From Microtetraspora sp. NBRC 13810 (GTDB lineage: Bacteria > Actinomycetota > Actinomycetes > Streptosporangiales > Streptosporangiaceae): a DNA stretch of 64,000 bases. Positions 59,429 to 64,000 of this stretch are shown here, one piece after another. The stretch covers positions 62,001 through 126,000 of the forward strand of contig NZ_BSRQ01000023.1 of NCBI RefSeq assembly GCF_030268685.1, written 5' to 3'. Numbering within the stretch: the stretch's first letter is position 1; each line of letters starts with the position of its first letter. The notes beneath the pieces were generated by a model, which had not been told where the DNA came from, did not search any database, and worked only from the letters and a program-made list of their open reading frames with translations. Position numbers and translations under genes: made by a program.

Positions 59429-59980
59429 TCACACGGCGAGGAGCCGCTTCTCGTCGAGGACGGCCTCGCCCTTGTTCCAGTTGCACGGGCACAGCTCCGC
59501 CGACTGCAGGGCGTCGAGCACCCGCAGCACCTCGCCGACGTTGCGGCCCACCGAACCGGCGGTGACCATGACGAACCGGATCTCGTTGTCCGGATCGACG
59601 ACGAAGGTCGCCCGCTGGGAGACGCCGTCCGGACCGAGGATGCCGCACGCCTCCGACAGGTCCCGCCGGATGTCGCTCAGCATCGGGAAGGGCAGGTCGC
59701 GCAGGTCCTCGTGGTTCTTGCGCCACGCGTGGTGGGCGTACTCGCTGTCGACGGAGGCGCCGAGCACCTGGGCGTCGCGGTCGGCGAACTCGCCGTTCAG
59801 GCGGCCGAACTCGGCGATCTCGGTGGGGCAGACGAAGGTGAAGTCCTTCGGCCAGAAGAAGATCACCCGCCACCGCCCGTCGTGGGTCCTGTGGTCGATC
59901 CGCTCGAAGGCCCCCTCCGGGTCGAGCGACACGCACGCGGTGAGATCGTACTCGGGGAACTGGTCACCGACGGTAAGCAA
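59429..59980 (-). CDS. ahpC: Peroxiredoxin AhpC (183 aa)
   Basis: Two-Cys peroxiredoxin: peroxidatic Cys in FFWPKDFTFVCPTEI (near residue 50), a resolving Cys in SAELCPCNWNKGE close to the C-terminus, and SVDSEYAHHAWR between. It reduces H2O2 and alkyl hydroperoxides; the usual mycobacterial-type electron donor AhpD is not encoded next to it. TTG 59980 has AGGAG 8-9 nt upstream. Divergent from oxyR, 100 bp apart, so it is probably under OxyR control. Confidence 0.92.
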   Translation of the reverse strand: MLTVGDQFPEYDLTACVSLDPEGAFERIDHRTHDGRWRVIFFWPKDFTFVCPTEIAEFGRLNGEFADRDAQVLGASVDSEYAHHAWRKNHEDLRDLPFPMLSDIRRDLSEACGILGPDGVSQRATFVVDPDNEIRFVMVTAGSVGRNVGEVLRVLDALQSAELCPCNWNKGEAVLDEKRLLAV

Positions 59981-60080
59981 CTTCGGATCTCCTCTGTTCA
60001 CGGACGTCTTCGTCGTTCGCGCCAAGCGTGCCCGATCTACCATCGGTACGAGAAATCGAGTGGCCGGACGAGTCTGAGAG

Positions 60081-61031
60081 GTGATCCCTATCAGTGAGCC
60101 CAGTCCCACCCTGTCCCAACTGCGGTCATTCCTGGCTGTAGCCGATCATCTCCACTTCCGGGAGGCGGCGGCGACGCTGCGGATGAGCCAGCCCGCGCTG
60201 TCCGGGGCGGTGGCCGCGCTGGAGGAGACCCTGCAGACCCGGCTGCTGGAGCGCACCACCAGGAAGGTGCTGCTGACTCCGGAGGGTGACCGGGTCGCGG
60301 TGCACGCCACCCGGGTGCTCCAGGCGCTGGACGACCTCATGGACGAGGTGGCGCGGAGCCGGGAGCCGTTCAGCGGGCGGGCGCACCTGGGGGTGATCCC
60401 GACCGTCGCGCCCTACCTGCTGCCGGTGCTGCTCCCCATGGTCGCCGGCCGGTTCCCGCGGCTGCGGCTGACCGTGCACGAGGACAAGACCGAGACGGTC
60501 CTCGCGGATCTGCGCGAGGGGCGGCTGGACCTCGCGCTGCTCGCGCTGCCCGCGGACGCGGCGGGCCTGGTGGAGGACCCGCTCTACGACGAGGACTTCC
60601 TGCTCGCCGTCCCGGCCGGCCATCCCCTCGCCGGAGGCGCCGGGCCGCTCGGCCGCGAGGTGCTGAAAGGGCTCGACATCGTGCTGCTCAACCAGGGGCA
60701 CTGCCTGCGCGAGCAGGTCATCGACGTGTGCCGCGAGGTCGGCGCCCGGGCCACCGAGGCGACCTACGCGACCAGCCTGCCCACGCTGGTGCAGCTCGTC
60801 GCGGGCGGGCTCGGCGTCACGCTGCTCCCTGCGTCGGCGGTGCCGGCCGAGACCGGCAAGGGGGCCGGTCCGGCCATCCGCCGGTTCGGCCCGCCGGCTC
60901 CGCGCCGCACGATCGGCCTGGCCTACCGCGCCAGCTCCCCCCGGTCCGGCGAGTACGCCGTGCTGGCCGCGGCGGCGCGCTCCGCCGTCCGGGACAGGAG
61001 GCTGCCGGTGACGGTCGCCGGGCCGGAGTGA
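60081..61031 (+). CDS. oxyR: OxyR, LysR-family peroxide sensor (316 aa)
   Basis: N-terminal LysR helix-turn-helix: TLSQLRSFLAVADHLHFREAAATLRMSQPALSGAV. The effector domain has both redox cysteines of OxyR in NQGHCLREQVIDVCREVG, the same GHCLRxQ(x5)C spacing as in E. coli. On oxidation it would form a disulfide and switch the divergent ahpC promoter. GTG 60081 sits beside GAGAG, with poor spacing; no better start is seen. A ccgat-ctacc-atcgg dyad and TACCAT lie about 40-50 nt upstream. Convergent with the aminotransferase, 3 bp apart. Confidence 0.94.
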   Translation: MIPISEPSPTLSQLRSFLAVADHLHFREAAATLRMSQPALSGAVAALEETLQTRLLERTTRKVLLTPEGDRVAVHATRVLQALDDLMDEVARSREPFSGRAHLGVIPTVAPYLLPVLLPMVAGRFPRLRLTVHEDKTETVLADLREGRLDLALLALPADAAGLVEDPLYDEDFLLAVPAGHPLAGGAGPLGREVLKGLDIVLLNQGHCLREQVIDVCREVGARATEATYATSLPTLVQLVAGGLGVTLLPASAVPAETGKGAGPAIRRFGPPAPRRTIGLAYRASSPRSGEYAVLAAAARSAVRDRRLPVTVAGPE

Positions 61032-61034
61032 CCC

Positions 61035-62219
<1,185 letters not shown>

Positions 62220-62225
62220 CCCGCC

Positions 62226-62231
62226 AGCCTA
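62226..62231 (-). promoter_or_regulatory. Putative -10 (TAGGCT) of the aminotransferase
   Basis: TAGGCT ends 6 nt before GTG 62219, at the very end of the upstream beta-glucosidase gene. Leaderless transcription is likely. Confidence 0.5.
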
Positions 62232-63623
62232 GGACACCGCGTTCCGGCGGGGCTCGCGGATGTACTCCCGGAACCACCGGTAGCTGGCCTTGGGGGTGCG
62301 CTCCTGGGTGGCGTAGTCCACGTGCACCAGCCCGAACCTCGCGTCGTAGCCGCGCGCCCATTCGAAGTTGTCCATCAGCGACCAGCAGAAGTAGCCGCGC
62401 ACGTCCACCCCGTCCGCGAGAGCCCCGGCGGCGGCGGCGAGGTGGTCGCCGAGGTAGGCGATGCGGCCCTGGTCGTCGAGCTCCCCGCGGTCGCCGTAGC
62501 CGTTCTCGGTGACGTGCACCGGCGGCAGGCCGGGGTAGCGGGCGGCCAGGCCGGTGAGGGTGTCGCGCAGGCCCTGCGGCTCGACGACCCAGCCCAGCCC
62601 GCTGGTCCGCGCGCCGTCCGGGTCCACGGTGCGCACGCCGATGTCGCAGGCGGCGCGCCGCGCCGGATCCGGCTCCGCGTACGGCGCCGCCACCGCGTGC
62701 AGCCGGTAGTAGTAGTTCACCCCGAGGAAGTCGAGCGGGGCCGAGATGACCTCCAGGTCGCCGTCCCGGTGGAAGGACAGGTCGCTGATCGGGCCGAACA
62801 CCTCGGCGAGGTCCTCCGGGTAGCGCCCGGCGAGCAGCGGTTCGGTGAACTGCCGGTTGACCAGCAGGTCCAGCCGGCGGGCCGCGGCGACGTCGGCCGG
62901 GCCGTCTCCGCCGGGCACGGCCGGGGACATGTTGAGGGTGATGCCGATCGGCTCCCGCGCGCTCCCCCGCTCGCGCAGCCGGGCGGCGGCCAGGCCGTGA
63001 CCGAGCAGCAGGTGGTGGGCGGCGGCCAGCGCCCCGTGGCCCTCCCGGGCGCCGGGGGCGTGCCTGCCCTCGGCGTAGCCGACGATGGAGGAGCAGTAGG
63101 GCTCGTTGAGGGTGATCCAGTGCGGCTCGGTGTGCCCGATGGCCTCCTGCACGAGGGCGGCGTAGTCGGCGAAGTACAGGGCGGTGTCCCGGTCGCGCCA
63201 GCCGCCGGCGTCTTCCAGCGCCTGGGGCAGGTCCCAGTGGTAGAGCGTGACGAACGGGCTGATCCCCCGCTCGCGCAGCGCGTCGGCCAGCCGGCGGTAG
63301 AAGTCCAGGCCGCGCCGGTTGACCCGGCCGCGCCCCTCGGGCAGCACCCTGGGCCAGGCCACGGAGAACCGGTAGGCGCCGACGCCGAGCCCGGTGAGCA
63401 GGTCGAGGTCCTGCGGCCAGCGGTGGTAGTGGTCGCAGGCGACGTCCCCGGACTCGCCGCGGGCTGTGGCGCCGGGGACGCGGCTGAAGGTGTCCCAGAC
63501 GGACGGGCCCCTGCCGTCCTCGGCGGCGGCGCCCTCGATCTGGTAGGCGGCGGTGGCCACGCCCCAGACGAATCCGGGCGGGAACGCGGCCCGCCGTCCG
63601 GTGTCCTCGCGGGTGACGGTCAT
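62229..63623 (-). CDS. GH1 beta-glucosidase (464 aa)
   Basis: Glycoside hydrolase family 1: FPPGFVWGVATAAYQIEGAA at the N-terminus, the acid/base Glu in WITLNEPYC and the nucleophile Glu in VHVTENGYGD, plus YFCWSLMDNFEWARGY. It is intracellular (no signal peptide) and should hydrolyse beta-glucosides taken up by ABC importers, probably energised by an MsiK-type ATPase. ATG 63623 overlaps the stop of a 7-codon leader ORF by ATGA. No CebR-type operator was found upstream. Confidence 0.95.
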   Translation of the reverse strand: MTVTREDTGRRAAFPPGFVWGVATAAYQIEGAAAEDGRGPSVWDTFSRVPGATARGESGDVACDHYHRWPQDLDLLTGLGVGAYRFSVAWPRVLPEGRGRVNRRGLDFYRRLADALRERGISPFVTLYHWDLPQALEDAGGWRDRDTALYFADYAALVQEAIGHTEPHWITLNEPYCSSIVGYAEGRHAPGAREGHGALAAAHHLLLGHGLAAARLRERGSAREPIGITLNMSPAVPGGDGPADVAAARRLDLLVNRQFTEPLLAGRYPEDLAEVFGPISDLSFHRDGDLEVISAPLDFLGVNYYYRLHAVAAPYAEPDPARRAACDIGVRTVDPDGARTSGLGWVVEPQGLRDTLTGLAARYPGLPPVHVTENGYGDRGELDDQGRIAYLGDHLAAAAGALADGVDVRGYFCWSLMDNFEWARGYDARFGLVHVDYATQERTPKASYRWFREYIREPRRNAVS

Positions 63624-63643
63624 CTCGTGATCGCCCCTGACAT
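63620..63643 (-). CDS. Seven-residue leader ORF before the beta-glucosidase
   Basis: ATG TCA GGG GCG ATC ACG AGA TGA (MSGAITR) starts at 63643 behind a strong GGAGGGG and ends with a TGA that overlaps the GH1 ATG (ATGA). The GH1 gene has no ribosome-binding site of its own, so ribosomes probably reach it by re-initiation from this mini-ORF. Prediction only. Confidence 0.45.
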   Translation of the reverse strand: MSGAITR

Positions 63644-63730
63644 GTCCCCTCCGATGATCTGGCGGCCCGGCGCGCGCGGCACGACCTTACGCCCCGCCGC
63701 TCCCCCCGGCGAGGCGTCCCGGACCGCGGG

Positions 63731-64000
63731 TCAGCCGCGCAGGCTGGCGGTGAGCAGATCGATGAGGGGTTCGCGGCGCACGCAGCCGCGCAGCGCGAAG
63801 GAGTCGGCCAGGGCGAGCAGCTCGTCGTCGCCGAGCCCGCGGAACAGCTCCGCGTACTCGGGCAGCAGGGCCTGCGCGATGAGGACGTGCCGGACCAGGT
63901 CGTCGATCTGGTAGCGGGCGCCCCACGGGTAGGGGTTCCAGCTGGGGAACTCCTCCTCCATCATCCGGTGCAGCGGCGCGAGCACGTCGGCGGACTCCTC
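63731..64000 (-). CDS. C-terminal part of an unrecognised protein (5' end beyond window)
   Basis: The last 89 codons are visible: EESADVLAPLHRMMEEEF, WNPYPWGARYQIDDLVRHV, ALLPEYAELFRGLGDDELLAL and CVRREPLIDLLTASLRG. The sequence is helical and acidic/aromatic and I do not recognise it. A GTG at 63985 could be its start, but the frame stays open to the window edge, so the gene is probably longer. Ends 107 bp before the beta-glucosidase start and may share its transcript. Confidence 0.6.
   Translation of the reverse strand, partial: EESADVLAPLHRMMEEEFPSWNPYPWGARYQIDDLVRHVLIAQALLPEYAELFRGLGDDELLALADSFALRGCVRREPLIDLLTASLRG

Overview
The window is very GC-rich, with dense genes, strong G/C at third codon positions, frequent GTG/TTG starts and many ATGA/GTGA start-stop overlaps. 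Gene content (msiK, LCP protein, oxyR-ahpC, DUF202 pair, SseB-like protein, MoxR/vWA/SWIM cassette, A24 prepilin peptidase) points to a filamentous actinobacterium, most like Streptosporangiales (Nonomuraea/Streptosporangium-like). The lineage is an inference; no rRNA, tRNA, CRISPR array or insertion sequence was found.

Layout. 1-3.2 kb: end of an operon with an SMC/MukB-like ATPase coupled to a truncated partner. 3.2-6.4 kb: a decayed SDR remnant carrying a 9-bp tandem repeat, a STAS protein, a cysteine hydrolase and an MFS transporter with a repetitive loop. 6.7-12.4 kb: sbcD-sbcC, with an unusually long SbcC. 12.6-19.4 kb: two alpha/beta hydrolases, an LCP cell-wall protein, an enolase-superfamily protein without catalytic lysines, and an MFS transporter. 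19.4-28.4 kb: an Nramp-like transporter, then a tightly overlapped five-gene operon (SWIM, DUF5691, MoxR AAA+, DUF5682, vWA), the strongest candidate for a poorly understood system. 28.5-35.1 kb: cupin, aldehyde dehydrogenase, tex and a secreted M14 carboxypeptidase. 35.5-40.6 kb: CMD protein, SDR, a UDP-sugar dehydrogenase homologue without its catalytic cysteine, and msiK divergent from a LacI regulator with operators at both. 40.9-45.5 kb: lytic transglycosylase, broken TetR gene, two DUF202 genes, two paralogous lipoproteins, a UBP zinc finger and a Na+/H+ antiporter. 45.6-53.1 kb: a Tyr/Asp-rich disordered protein, dinG, an SGNH hydrolase and the aroC-aroK-aroB-aroQ operon. 53.2-57.6 kb: secreted WD-motif repeat protein, prepilin peptidase, SseB-like protein, barbiturase/cyanurate hydrolase preceded by a carbamate kinase remnant, TetR. 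57.7-64 kb: MFS exporter, ahpC-oxyR, aminotransferase, GH1 beta-glucosidase and a partial gene.

Recurring themes. At least ten genes have a TANNNT hexamer 6-8 nt before the start codon, which fits leaderless transcription; one of these drives the five-gene operon. Long GC-rich perfect hairpins without U-tracts end many units. Several genes show recent decay (SDR, TetR and carbamate kinase remnants), and two well-preserved genes have lost family catalytic residues (UDP-sugar dehydrogenase, OSBS/NSAR-like enolase).
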